Assembly (NCBI RefSeq): GCF_001718415.1
Contig: NZ_CP013378.1
Coordinates: 2,108,001 to 2,172,000, forward strand
Source: Burkholderia pseudomultivorans
GTDB lineage: Bacteria; Pseudomonadota; Gammaproteobacteria; Burkholderiales; Burkholderiaceae
Length of the DNA stretch: 64,000 bases
Direction: 5' to 3'
Shown here piece after piece: positions 17,501-25,508 of the stretch (positions are counted from its first letter, which is position 1; each line of letters opens with the position of its first letter). The notes below the pieces were generated by a model that was not told the origin of the DNA, did not search any database, and saw only the letters and a program-made list of their open reading frames with translations. A program made the translations under genes and the position numbers.

Positions 17501-18931
17501 CTAGACAGCGTTCGCGCCGCTCGATCTACGACGCACGCTATCCTTCTGACGTTCGGCGCAGCGGATGGCCCGGATACCGTCTGATGCGATGAACGGCGCA
17601 ATACCGTCAGTTTCAGGGAAAGCCAATCCATTGATTACCGGGGCCAACTGGTCTGCGTCTCGGTCCTTTGCGTAGCGGGTATAGCTTTCGGTATCCCCGC
17701 GTTGGTGTCCCGCGAGTTGGGCCATTACTCGCTCAGGGATGCCCTGACGCTCCGTTGCGGTTAGGAACGTATGCCGGAACGAATGAAACGTCTTCATTCC
17801 ATTTCGCTCGATGCCGAGCGTTCGCCCCAAGAACCGTTCGTTGAACCACGAACTAGCTGGTTTCCCATAGCCTTTGACCGCATCCCGTTTCAGTTCCGGG
17901 AATAGACGGGTATGGCCTGCTTTGCGAAGCGCTTGGACGTATTCCGGCAGCCCGAGTTGGACGAGTCTATTGTGTAGTGGGACGACCCGTCGCGCATTGG
18001 CCGTCTTGAGCGATTTGTCGCTCTCGTCAACTTTGTCCGCTCCCATCAGATTGAAGTCGAGAAACCACTGTCCGGCCTCGCTTTGGACAATGTCCACGAG
18101 GTATAGCTGCGACAATTCGTTGATACGTCCGCCTGTAAACAGACCAAGCAAGGGCAGCCAGTAGTAATGGGGGCGCCACTTCGTCCAGCCGGTGCGAGTG
18201 AAGGAGCTTGTGCCGGTAGTGAACCAATCCTGCGCGAAGATCAACGACAACTCATGCGATGTAAATGCGTGTCGTTCGTCTTGCGCTCGCGGCACGTTGA
18301 AGCGCCCGTCCCTGCGCTTGTAGTCAGACGCCGGGTTGAACCGAAGCATGTGTTTTCGTGCCCCGAACCCTAGGATTTCGCTGAGTCGGCCAATGTGGTT
18401 CTTGACGGTCGTTTCGTTCTTGAGGTCCAGCCCCTCGCGTTCCGCAATGTGGATTAACTCGTCAATGGAGGTATCCATTCCGAACCGTTGTCTGGCCCGA
18501 TAGATGTTTGATGGTAGCTGAGCTAATCGGCTGGCGTATTGGTCGATTGTCTCCAACTCGATTTCACCAAGTTCGGGGTCTCCCATCAGGTCACTGAAAA
18601 AACCGGCTTCCGTGGTCATGCGTCGGATTTGACCCTCGCTCCATGTGCGAGACCGCTTGTAAAACTCAAATAGCTGAGAGAATCGCTTCTTGCCATGCTT
18701 GGCGGTGATCGGGTCCGAGACAATCACGGCTGGCTCAGTGCTTGGGGGGAACACGGCTGGGACATCACCAACGGTCGCTGACGGGCTTGGGACGGTCAGC
18801 GCTGTTGGCGCGCTCGAAATGATCGACGGCGCTGGCAGGGCGACTGTAGGGGCAGGGCTGAGTGACGCAACGAGCCGGGCGCGAACCTTTGTGACGGCCG
18901 TTTTGAGCACGATGCACCGGGCGAGGTCAAC
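17501..18931 (-). pseudogene. Tyrosine integrase, C-terminal part (gene interrupted by IS407-type element)
   Basis: 476 codons encoding the core-binding and catalytic domains of an island integrase. The catalytic residues are visible: R in LFTGGRINELSQL, H-x-x-R in FHSFRHTF, H in LAGHQRGDTESY, and the nucleophile Y in YTRYAKD. The open frame continues about 52 codons into the IS, but that part is IS sequence. The true N-terminus lies beyond the element at 20140-20712, in the same frame once the IS and one CAAC copy are removed, giving 667 residues. As it stands the protein has lost its N-terminal DNA-binding part and is probably inactive. Confidence 0.88.
18928..18931. repeat. Target-site duplication CAAC, left copy
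   Basis: The four bases CAAC directly before the IS407-type element match 20136-20139. A 4-bp duplication is normal for the IS407 group and shows a clean transposition event. Confidence 0.85.
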
Positions 18932-18992
18932 TGACCTGCTCCCCGCGTTTAGTACGGTGACGGTGTAGAGTCCGTTCCAGAGAGGAACGGCA

Positions 18993-19253
18993 ATGAAAAA
19001 GCGATTCACCGAAGAACAGATCATCGGCATCTTGAAGGAAGCCGAGGCTGGCCTGAAGCCGGCGGAGCTGTGTCGCAAGTACGGCATCTCGGAAGCGACC
19101 TACTACAACTGGAAAGCGAAGTTCGGCGGGATGACGGTCTCCGAAGCTCAGCGCCTGAAGGAACTGGAGCAGGAGAACAGCAAGCTCAAGCGACTGTTAG
19201 CCGAATCGATGCTCGACAACGCCGCGCTGAAGGACCTGCTGGCTCGAAAGTAG
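18993..19253 (+). CDS. IS407-type OrfA
   Basis: An 86-residue protein with the IS3-family HTH (KKRFTEEQIIGILKEAEAG, LCRKYGISEATYYNWKAKFG) and a leucine-zipper helix (ELEQENSKLKRLLAESMLDN). The start is at the ATG after a purine-rich site. It ends at TAG 19251-19253 inside the sequence CGAAAGTAG, where -1 slippage on AAAG would continue into OrfB. Confidence 0.92.
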   Translation: MKKRFTEEQIIGILKEAEAGLKPAELCRKYGISEATYYNWKAKFGGMTVSEAQRLKELEQENSKLKRLLAESMLDNAALKDLLARK

Positions 19254-20119
19254 CAAGCCCGCAGGCCAAGCGCGAAGCGGTCCGGATATTGATGACCGAA
19301 CGTGCCATGGGTGTTACCCGGGCCTGCGGGCTGGTAGGGATTTCGCGCTCGCTGTTCCACTACGAATCACGCCGCCGAGTTGATGACGAAGCGCTGACTG
19401 GCCGGATGATGGCCATCGCCGCGCAGAAGCGCCGCTACGGCTATCGCCGGATTCACGTGCTGTTGCAGCGGGATGGCTGCTTCGCCAACCACAAGCGCAT
19501 CTGGCGCCTGTACAGCAAGGCGGGGCTGAGCGTGCGCAAGCGGCGACGCAAGCGTATTGCGGCTGTCGAGCGCACGCCGCTGCCGTTAGCAACAGGCCCG
19601 AATCAGAGCTGGTCGATGGACTTCGTTTCTGACGGGCTGGCCTATGGTCGGCGGTTTCGATGCCTGAACGTGGTCGACGACTACACGCGCGAGTGCTTGG
19701 CCATCGAGGTCGATACTTCGCTGCCGGGCCTACGAGTGCAGCAAGTGCTCGAGCGGCTCAAGGAGATGCGAGGCTTACCCGCATCCATCACGGTCGACAA
19801 CGGGCCGGAGTTCGCTGGTAAGGTGCTGGATGCATGGGCCTACGAAGCCGGTGTCACGCTGTCGTTCATTCGGCCTGGCAAGCCGGTGGAGAATGCCTAT
19901 ATCGAGAGCTTCAACGGGCGGTTCCGCGATGAATGCCTGAACGAGCACTGGTTCGTCTCAATGCGCCACGCCAAGCGGCTGATTGAGGAATGGCGTATCG
20001 AGTACAACACCGAGCGGCCTCATAGTTCACTCGGCTATCTGACGCCGGTGCAGTTCGCGCGGGCGCACGATGCAAAGCAGCAGTTTTTAACCTCGGACTC
20101 TAACTGCGGTTCGGACTAA
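19250..20119 (+). CDS. IS407-type OrfB, transposase catalytic domain
   Basis: About 289 codons following the frameshift point, starting VASPQAKREAVRILM. There is an HTH_21 part (KRRYGYRRIHVLLQRDG) and the rve core, with the DDE residues in WSMDFVSDGL, ITVDNGPEF and NAYIESFNGRFRDECLNE. There is no good separate start codon near, so it is likely made as an OrfAB fusion. The frame is also open upstream over OrfA, which is a shadow. Confidence 0.9.
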   Translation, partial: VASPQAKREAVRILMTERAMGVTRACGLVGISRSLFHYESRRRVDDEALTGRMMAIAAQKRRYGYRRIHVLLQRDGCFANHKRIWRLYSKAGLSVRKRRRKRIAAVERTPLPLATGPNQSWSMDFVSDGLAYGRRFRCLNVVDDYTRECLAIEVDTSLPGLRVQQVLERLKEMRGLPASITVDNGPEFAGKVLDAWAYEAGVTLSFIRPGKPVENAYIESFNGRFRDECLNEHWFVSMRHAKRLIEEWRIEYNTERPHSSLGYLTPVQFARAHDAKQQFLTSDSNCGSD

Positions 20120-20135
20120 AACCGGGGGCAGGTCA

Positions 20136-20139
20136 CAAC
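20136..20139. repeat. Target-site duplication CAAC, right copy
   Basis: The four bases CAAC directly after the IS407-type element match 18928-18931. Confidence 0.85.
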
Positions 20140-20712
20140 GGCTATTGGGTCTTCAAGAAAGACGCCCGCTAACTTGCCGTCGCGGAACACACCCTCTTGA
20201 GATTCCCCGGCGGTGATGACCTGTTGCAGCGTGGCCCGAGGATCGAGGAAGCGCACCAGTCCGGTGTGGAGGGTCTGTTCGCGGTAGGCTTCGACTTCGT
20301 TCCAGATGAATTCGCCGCCGAAGTCCCGATCAAGGTCGTTGAGAACAGGCACTCGCCAACAGGACTGCCTGTGGAGGTGCATGAAGACTTGCGCGCCATC
20401 GTTGAGCAATTCATTCGCCAACAGTTTCGGCGGCATACCAATGGTCCGTGCAGCGTCCACAACGGGAATCATGCCCGCGCCGTCGATCAGCGGGTTTTCC
20501 GCCCTCAGTTTTTCGATGTCCAACGTCATGAAGTGCTCGCGCCAGTGCGACAGAATTCGATGGGCGACGAGTTTAGCGGCTTCCCAATCCCGGAGTCGGG
20601 TGGACGCATGAATTTCGGTCTTGCCGACTGCTACGCGCAACCGATGCGGGACTACGAGACGAACGACGTAGATGCCGCTGGGGCGACGATAGAGGCAGGA
20701 GGTTTGAGCCAC
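20140..20712 (-). pseudogene. Tyrosine integrase, N-terminal part (before the IS407-type element)
   Basis: 191 codons starting at GTG 20712 (MAQTSCLYRRPSGIYVVRLV). The start is a DUF6538-like N-terminal domain common in large proteobacterial island integrases. It is followed by a helical part (RDWEAAKLVAHRILSHWREHF). The frame runs six codons or so into the IS and stops at its end. The last genomic codon is at 20140 and the partner resumes at 18931 with no shift. The gene begins about 85 bases from the tRNA, the usual place for an integrase. Confidence 0.85.
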
Positions 20713-20795
20713 CGTAGGAGACCACTGTAGTAGTGGTGCGGCGAAGCTCGTGAGACACGCACATAACCCAGCGGAATCAAGGGGCTAAGTGGTGT

Positions 20796-20819
20796 GTGGA
20801 GCGGGCGATGGGAATCGAA
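20796..20819 (-). repeat. Right attachment repeat, inside tRNA-Gly
   Basis: The 24-nt repeat covers the CCA, discriminator base, 3' acceptor strand and part of the T arm of the intact tRNA-Gly gene, plus one base beyond. The island lies on the 3' side of the tRNA. Confidence 0.9.
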
Positions 20820-20871
20820 CCCACGTCATCAGCTTGGGAAGCTGAGGTAATGGCCATTATACGACGCCCGC
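20797..20871 (-). tRNA. tRNA-Gly (anticodon CCC)
   Basis: The minus strand reads GCGGGCG for the 5' acceptor strand, a D arm with TATAATGGCCATTA, and the anticodon stem TCAGC with loop TTCCCAA (anticodon CCC, 20836-20838). The T arm has GTGGGTTCGATTCCCAT, then CGCCCGC, discriminator T and an encoded CCA. The cloverleaf is complete. It reads glycine codon GGG. The gene is rebuilt by the island end. Confidence 0.95.
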
Positions 20872-20957
20872 AGAGCCTGCGATTCTACAGGGGTTTGGGT
20901 GGGGATGGCAAGCGGACGGCCTGGCCTCGGGCGCGAAAATCGCCATCCCCGCCCGTT

Positions 20958-21371
20958 TTAAAAAGTCTTGTAGACGATATCCGGCGCCGGCGAACTCGAA
21001 ATCACCAGCGTCAGCACCGTGACGACGGCCATTGCGGTGCCCCATGCGGTACGCGTATAGCGCGACAGGAACCACGGATGTTCGGCCGAGCCCAGCATCA
21101 GCACTCCCGCCCGCGCCCATTGCAGCAGGGCGAGCACGATCGTCGCGGCGGCGAAGACGATCAGCCACACCCGCGCGAGCGTGCTCCAGCAGAGCGCGGC
21201 GATCAGCGAACCCATCTGCGTCCACGTGGACCAGAACCAGAACAAGCTGAACGCAAAAAACGTGAAGGTCAGGCCGCGCATGCATGCGGCATGGAGCGGA
21301 TGGTTGCCCAGCGCGATGAAGCGCTTCTTGCCGAGCCGCTTCGTCATGACGATCTGGTAAAACTTGTTCAC
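20958..21371 (-). pseudogene. C-terminal remnant of an MBOAT-type O-acyltransferase
   Basis: About 137 codons of a membrane protein with three or four hydrophobic segments (FTFFAFSLFWFWSTWTQMG, VWLIVFAAATIVLALLQWA, AMAVVTVLTLVISS). The region around AFGLLQGGGVSVNKFYQIV and RGLTFTFFAFSLFWF resembles the last third of AlgI/DltB-like acyltransferases, where a GLLHG-type motif precedes the final helices. The expected 300 upstream residues, including the catalytic histidine region, are missing. The open frame continues to 21494 with unrelated sequence. It is likely a truncated gene; a real small membrane protein starting at GTG 21371 is the alternative. Confidence 0.45.
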
Positions 21372-21612
21372 GCTGACACCACCGCCCTGCAGCAGGCCGA
21401 AGGCGGGCGCGGCTTGCGTCGACGACGCGATCGGTCCGGCAGCTGTCAGTCGAGCCGGGCCGGCCGGCCCGGTGATGGAACGCATACAGGTCAAAGCTGC
21501 TCACCGAATCCGAATTGCCCGCGAAACGAACGGAAACGGCGCGTATATAAGCGAATTCGACCGGCAGTCGGCGCGCATACTTGAGGCTCGATCAACCGAA
21601 CCGGGCACGGCC

Positions 21613-21852
21613 ATGGCCACCTTCAGCATGCAGGCGATTCTTTATCGCAGGACTATCCAGGTTGTCTTGATGGCTGATGCCGGAACGGCCAGTATCCTGG
21701 TCGTGGACAACGACGACGGTTCCCATCAGTCGAAGACCATGAAGGTGCGGCAATACCTGGATGCCGGCATGACGGACGAGGGCGTGGCGCGTCATGTGCT
21801 CAATGTCGTCGCCGCCGCGATCGAGCGGCGTGGTCAGCGATGGACACACTGA
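21613..21852 (+). CDS. Hypothetical 79-residue protein
   Basis: A small protein beginning MATFSMQAILYRRTIQVVLM, with a beta-hairpin-like start, the acidic turn VVDNDDGSHQSK and a C-terminal helix (EGVARHVLNVVAAAIERRG). No family recognised. The frame is open further upstream to 21364, but ATG 21613 matches where good composition begins. Confidence 0.5.
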   Translation: MATFSMQAILYRRTIQVVLMADAGTASILVVDNDDGSHQSKTMKVRQYLDAGMTDEGVARHVLNVVAAAIERRGQRWTH

Positions 21853-21904
21853 CCCGCATCTTGCCCGCCGGACGGGCAGCATCGGTCTCATCCCCGCATT
21901 GACG

Positions 21905-22189
21905 TCATAGCGTCGTCAGCAATCGCAGCTGGTGCTCGGTTTCCGTTCCTTTGACCAACGCATAGAACCGCGTTTCCCGACGTTCGACTGCTGAAAGCCC
22001 TTCCGTATCGGAGAAGGCGTTCCATACCGCGCCGTCGATACTCGAAAACCGCCCTTGATTTCGCGCAAACGCGCGCAACAGCGGACTCGCTTCGCGGCGA
22101 ATGACGAGGCGGTCCGCATTCAACACGTACGGCGACCCGCCGCCGCGAAGGACCAGGTAATAGGGTATCGAGCGGTGATCGATTTTCAT
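21905..22189 (-). CDS. Hypothetical 94-residue protein
   Basis: Starts at ATG 22189 with MKIDHRSIPYYLVLRGGGSPYVLNA; in-frame upstream codons back to 22297 look non-coding. It is rich in beta and charged residues (RLVIRREASPLLRAFARNQG), with VWNAFSDTEGL later. It has no known domain that I recognise and no signal peptide. It is one of a run of small leftward genes here. Confidence 0.5.
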   Translation of the reverse strand: MKIDHRSIPYYLVLRGGGSPYVLNADRLVIRREASPLLRAFARNQGRFSSIDGAVWNAFSDTEGLSAVERRETRFYALVKGTETEHQLRLLTTL

Positions 22190-22319
22190 GGACAGTGCGA
22201 TTTCGGTTTCGAGGCGCGCGAGGATATGGTTGCACGCGCAACTAAACGGGATGAAGAGGGGCGTGGATGAAAAAAAGGCGATGGCGCGCTTCGGCATGAA
22301 CCTCGGCCGTCGCAGCGCG

Positions 22320-22655
22320 CTACCGCCTCGGACGCTTCATCTCCTCGGCCTCCCTCGCCGCGTGCCGCTCCTCGCTTGCCGAAACGGATTCCATCGCTTC
22401 ATCGACCGAAGCCAGTGCATACTCGCAGGCCAGCTTCGCTTCCTCGACGTCGGCCTCGGGCTCGTCATCGTCGGCGGGAGGCGGATCGAGCATGTCCCGG
22501 AGCATCGTCGCGAGCTCCGGGGTGTCCCATGGTTCGCCCTTTTGCGTTTTCCGCTTGATGTAGTGACGGATTTCCGCGTCCTGTTCGGTCGTGAGCGGAA
22601 GGTGGCGAAAGGTGCTGTTCGGGGTGGCGTCGATCATGATGTTGCTCCCGGTCAT
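22320..22655 (-). CDS. Hypothetical acidic protein
   Basis: A 111-residue protein (105 if the ATG of MIDATPN is used). The N-terminal half has a small helical motif (LPLTTEQDAEIRHYIKRKTQ), and the rest is strongly acidic (PPPADDDEPEADVEEAKLA). It ends in a charged helix with KRPRR. Function unknown. Confidence 0.55.
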   Translation of the reverse strand: MTGSNIMIDATPNSTFRHLPLTTEQDAEIRHYIKRKTQKGEPWDTPELATMLRDMLDPPPADDDEPEADVEEAKLACEYALASVDEAMESVSASEERHAAREAEEMKRPRR

Positions 22656-22671
22656 GCAGCGTCAGCGCGGA

Positions 22672-22878
22672 TCAATTCCCGACGCTGAGCGCTTTTTCGA
22701 TTGCCGCGATCAACCTGAACGCGTCGTCCCGTTCGAGCAGCAGACCGCGGCCGGTGTACTCGCAGCCGAAGGCATAGAAGCTCGGCAGGAGCGTCACCCG
22801 GTTTTTCTGCCGGTCGAAATCGACTTCGCATTTCGTCAGCGGGAAAAATGACGCTTCTTCGGTCGGCACGGGGCACAC
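22672..22878 (-). CDS. Hypothetical 68-residue protein
   Basis: A short protein, MCPVPTEEASFFPLTKCEVD at the start, with two beta-like segments (RQKNRVTLLPSFYAFGCEYTG) and a C-terminal helix (DDAFRLIAAIEKALSVGN). It lies nine bases downstream of the rpsU stop codon, so it is probably co-transcribed with rpsU. No family recognised. Confidence 0.55.
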   Translation of the reverse strand: MCPVPTEEASFFPLTKCEVDFDRQKNRVTLLPSFYAFGCEYTGRGLLLERDDAFRLIAAIEKALSVGN

Positions 22879-22887
22879 GGCGTTCTC

Positions 22888-23100
22888 CTAGTACATCTTG
22901 CGGGGCGGCATCAGGCGCCTGGTTCGCAGGCGTTGCCGGGCGACGGCACTCGCTTTCTTGCGCTTGCGCTCGGTCGTGGGCTTTTCATAGCTGGTGCGAC
23001 TGCGCAACTCGCGGATCAGGCCGGTTTTTTCGATGCTTCGCCGGAAGCGACGGAGTGCGACATCGATCGGTTCGTTGACCTTGAGCGTGACAGTTGTCAT
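22888..23100 (-). CDS. rpsU: 30S ribosomal protein S21
   Basis: A 70-residue basic protein of the small ribosomal subunit that helps start translation. The family features are clear: [24 protein letters not shown], then [19 protein letters not shown] and the arginine-rich tail [16 protein letters not shown]. Burkholderia genomes often carry more than one rpsU. This copy stands among small accessory genes rather than next to dnaG and rpoD, which suggests an extra, perhaps conditionally used copy. Confidence 0.93.
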   Translation of the reverse strand: MTTVTLKVNEPIDVALRRFRRSIEKTGLIRELRSRTSYEKPTTERKRKKASAVARQRLRTRRLMPPRKMY

Positions 23101-23133
23101 GGGGTTCCTGTTTGAAAACGTTGGGGTGGAAAG

Positions 23134-23343
23134 TTAGCCGAGTCGCGTCATGACGGCGCTCGCGATCTCGTCGGATTCGAACTCCGAATATCCGGCTCCG
23201 ATGGTGAGCGCGCGAACCGCCGCGAACATCTGAAATTCCTGCTGATGATCGAGTGCTGAACCGGCCGTCCCGGCAGGCAGCGTGGTGTCGTTCCGGGTGA
23301 CCTGGCATCGTCTGACCAGATCGAGAATTTCGTCGACAATCAT
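23134..23343 (-). CDS. Hypothetical 69-residue protein
   Basis: Starts at ATG 23343 (MIVDEILDLVRRCQVTRNDT); an ATG at 23355 adds four residues. It is a helical, acidic protein ending FESDEIASAVMTRLG. It lies 33 bases upstream of rpsU on the same strand. No family recognised. Confidence 0.5.
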   Translation of the reverse strand: MIVDEILDLVRRCQVTRNDTTLPAGTAGSALDHQQEFQMFAAVRALTIGAGYSEFESDEIASAVMTRLG

Positions 23344-23390
23344 TTTGTCCTCCACATTATCGATACGTCGCGCCGCAATGGCGAGCTGCG

Positions 23391-23675
23391 TCAGAGCGCG
23401 TTGGCGAAGAATTCCGGCATTTCCGGATGCTGGTCGATGATATTCTCGGCATAGCGCAGCGAGGCGCGGCGCGCGTCGCCGGCGGTATCGAATGGCGCGT
23501 CGTCGCGCAGCCGGAAAGTCTTGCTTTGCGTGAGCGTGTCGGCGGTGCCGCGAAGACAGATCTTGACGGCTGCGTCGAAGCCGCCGTCGTAGTTATGTGC
23601 GCAGCCGTTCGGCGCGGCCACGTGAGGGTAAATCAGTGGATAGATCTCGAATCCACGGTAGACATGCATGCTCAT
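23391..23675 (-). CDS. Hypothetical 94-residue protein
   Basis: Starts MSMHVYRGFEIYPLIYPHVA and contains NYDGGFDAAVKICLRGTADTL and a C-terminal helix (DARRASLRYAENIIDQHPEM). GGAG lies upstream of the chosen ATG at 23675. The pattern of a short beta-sheet with a helix resembles small hypothetical proteins common in Burkholderia; its role is unknown. Confidence 0.55.
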   Translation of the reverse strand: MSMHVYRGFEIYPLIYPHVAAPNGCAHNYDGGFDAAVKICLRGTADTLTQSKTFRLRDDAPFDTAGDARRASLRYAENIIDQHPEMPEFFANAL

Positions 23676-24131
23676 GATGAGCTCCTGATGCCCGGCTGCC
23701 ACGAATCTCGTGGGCGAGCACATTCAGCCTGTATCGCCGTTGCGCGGCGCGACGGGTGGGGTGAGGGGAACAACGGCGCGCGCGGGAGGGAAGGGCGCGA
23801 CGCGGCAAGCGGGTCGATGGAGGGCGAGCAGTCGGAAGATCGATGCGTGCTCGGACGAGACGATCATACGCCAATCGCTCGTCGGACGCCAATGTCAATT
23901 CGGGAGATCGTGCGATATGTCGGCATCGCAGTGAAACGCGTAGAGACGACGGTTCCTCGCAGGGCCGCGAGCAATCCCGACGCGCCGTTTCGCACGGACC
24001 GCGCGGAATGACAGCCGGATGGTTTGAGGGGCGGTGTCGAAAATTGACGAGTCAGTGTCGGACGCATACAAGCCCCGGCAACGCTTTCGAACTAACGTGT
24101 CAGACCGTTTATTCGATCGTCTGGAGCCAAC
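23676..24131. other. Intergenic region between small genes and the cupin gene
   Basis: No gene supported. It must hold the divergent promoters for the leftward small genes and the rightward cupin gene; I see no clear operator. Confidence 0.5.
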
Positions 24132-24476
24132 ATGTCCGATTTCATCACCGTCTTGCGCGAAACCTGCCCGACCCCGGTCCTCGATGCGACCAAGTGGAAG
24201 CGCATCGGCGGCGACCCGCACACCGTGAACCTCAACGCCTACGTCTCCAGCGACGGCAGCAAGATCATGGGCACCTGGATCTGCACGCCGGGCAAGTTCG
24301 AGGTGAACTACGAGAAATGGGAGTACTGCCACTTCCTCGACGGCTACTGCATCATCACGCCGGAAGGCGAGGCATCGGTGCACCTGAAGGCCGGCGACGT
24401 GTTCGTGATCGAACCCGGCATGAAGGGAACCTGGGAAGTGGTGGAAACGGTGCGCAAGTACTTCGTCTTCGCCTGA
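24132..24476 (+). CDS. Cupin domain protein (DUF861-like)
   Basis: A 114-residue single-domain cupin. The core strands are visible: SKIMGTWICTPGKFEVNYEKWEYCHFLDG, ITPEGEASVHLKAGDVFVIEPGMKGTWEVVETVRKYFV. This pattern, with G-D-V-F-V-x-x-P-G-x-x-G-x-W, is that of the DUF861 cupin group, also seen in ureidoglycine aminohydrolase. The classical metal histidines are mostly absent, so an enzymatic role is open. GGAG precedes the ATG. It is a stand-alone gene. Confidence 0.82.
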   Translation: MSDFITVLRETCPTPVLDATKWKRIGGDPHTVNLNAYVSSDGSKIMGTWICTPGKFEVNYEKWEYCHFLDGYCIITPEGEASVHLKAGDVFVIEPGMKGTWEVVETVRKYFVFA

Positions 24477-24652
24477 GCGAGCCGCTGGCTGCGTCCCCCG
24501 CAAAAGCGCAGGTTGTTCCGATGAGTTGAGCCGCGCCGGCAGTGCAACGCGCCATTCCGATGTGCTGCCGGATAGCGGCGCCGCGTGACAGCGGGTTCGA
24601 CGCGCCGGACGAGCGACGCATGTCGGTGACTCGTCCGTACGCAGAGAGGCGC

Positions 24653-24919
24653 TCAGCGCCGGAAGGTGCGGCGCGCGGGCGAAGCGGCCGATGCGCGTTC
24701 GTCCTTGTGCCGGTAGTTGATGCGGCCCTTCGTCAAGTCATAGACGGACAATTCCAGCCTGACCCGATCGCCGGCAAGGATCCGGATATGGTGGCGGCGC
24801 ATGCGTCCCGATGCATAGGCGGCGACGACCACGCCGTTTTCCAGCGTCACGCGAAATCGGCTGTCCGGAAGCACTTCGTCGACAACGCCGTCCAGTTCCA
24901 ATAGTTCTTCTTTTGCCAA
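24653..24919 (-). CDS. infA: Translation initiation factor IF-1, accessory copy
   Basis: An 88-residue S1/OB-fold protein: [69 protein letters not shown]-1 binds the ribosomal A site during initiation. It is longer than the usual 72 residues owing to a basic tail ([17 protein letters not shown]). Burkholderia have a standard infA in the ribosomal protein operon; this one, close to cspA and rpsU, is likely the second copy, perhaps for cold or stress. Confidence 0.92.
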   Translation of the reverse strand: MAKEELLELDGVVDEVLPDSRFRVTLENGVVVAAYASGRMRRHHIRILAGDRVRLELSVYDLTKGRINYRHKDERASAASPARRTFRR

Positions 24920-25218
24920 ACCAATTTCTCCAATCAGGGCGATTGACTGCTTGCGCAGATCAGATCGTCATTGCAGCCGGACTACGGCGGGCTTCGGCGC
25001 AACAGGCCGACATCGCGGTTACCGGCGAGGATGGCCGACGCGCGACAAGGTGCGTGGCCGACGCGACTCGCCATTGCGGGGCAAGCGGACGTTCCGTCGC
25101 TTGCGGTGCATCAGGGCGAGTGTTTGACGGGGCGCCCGGTTCAACGTCGCGCGTCACGCAGCAATGGCTGCGCAGCGGCGGGTGGGCGCCCGTGGTACGG
25201 GGTGCTGCGTGACGGACG

Positions 25219-25251
25219 CTCGTCATCCGCGACAGCGCCGCGGATGACGAG
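25219..25251. repeat. Perfect 13-bp inverted repeat downstream of cspA
   Basis: CTCGTCATCCGCG (25219-25231) pairs with CGCGGATGACGAG (25239-25251) around a seven-base loop. No T run follows on either strand, so it is not a classical terminator. It may protect the 3' end of the cspA mRNA. Confidence 0.65.
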
Positions 25252-25267
25252 GTAATGCGGCTGGACG

Positions 25268-25290
25268 CCGGCGCGCGAGTTGCGCGCCGG
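25268..25290. repeat. Perfect 9-bp inverted repeat downstream of cspA
   Basis: CCGGCGCGC pairs with GCGCGCCGG around GAGTT, 15 bases from the cspA stop codon. With the longer hairpin just beyond, it forms a double stem-loop in the 3' untranslated region. Confidence 0.6.
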
Positions 25291-25304
25291 TGCCGGATGG
25301 CGGG

Positions 25305-25508
25305 TTACAGCGGGGTGATGTTCGACGCCTGCAGGCCCTTCGGGCCGCGCTTCGTTTCGTAGCTGACCTTCTGACCCTCGGCGAGCGTCTTGAAGCCGTC
25401 GCCGCGAATCTCCGAGAAATGGGCGAACAGATCGTCGCCGCCCTTGTCGGGCGTGATGAAGCCAAAACCCTTGGTGTCGTTGAACCACTTGACGGTACCG
25501 GTATCCAT
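25305..25508 (-). CDS. cspA: Cold-shock protein (CspA family)
   Basis: A 67-residue single cold-shock domain: [21 protein letters not shown] contains the RNP-1-type KGFGFI, and DLFAHFSEI is RNP-2. It ends with [13 protein letters not shown]. It binds single-stranded RNA and DNA as an RNA chaperone. AGGAG precedes the ATG at 25508. A long region without genes upstream (to 26044) leaves room for a long leader, usual for cold-regulated csp genes, though no cold-box was identified. Confidence 0.95.
   Translation of the reverse strand: MDTGTVKWFNDTKGFGFITPDKGGDDLFAHFSEIRGDGFKTLAEGQKVSYETKRGPKGLQASNITPL

Larger units (their letters stand above)
18932..20135 (+). mobile_element. IS407-type insertion sequence (IS3 family), 1204 bp
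   Basis: The ends are TGACCTGCTCCCCG at the left and, read inward from the right, TGACCTGCCCCCGG, the ends typical of the IS407 group. CAAC (18928-18931) is repeated at 20136-20139 as the 4-bp target duplication. Both frames are intact. It sits inside the island integrase gene, antiparallel to it. Confidence 0.93.
8818..20819. mobile_element. Genomic island of about 12 kb in tRNA-Gly(CCC)
   Basis: A 24-nt direct repeat (8818-8841 and 20796-20819) bounds the segment. The right copy is the 3' end of an intact tRNA-Gly gene, and the left copy is the displaced duplicate. A tyrosine integrase gene lies at the tRNA end, now interrupted by an IS407-type element. Cargo from left to right: IS2-like element, PD-(D/E)XK nuclease-like protein, structured non-coding DNA, NACHT NTPase, serine recombinase, two exported proteins, XRE regulator. 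The 10.6-15.4 kb part is clearly richer in A and T than the chromosome. With its integrase broken, the island is probably unable to excise by itself. Confidence 0.88.
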
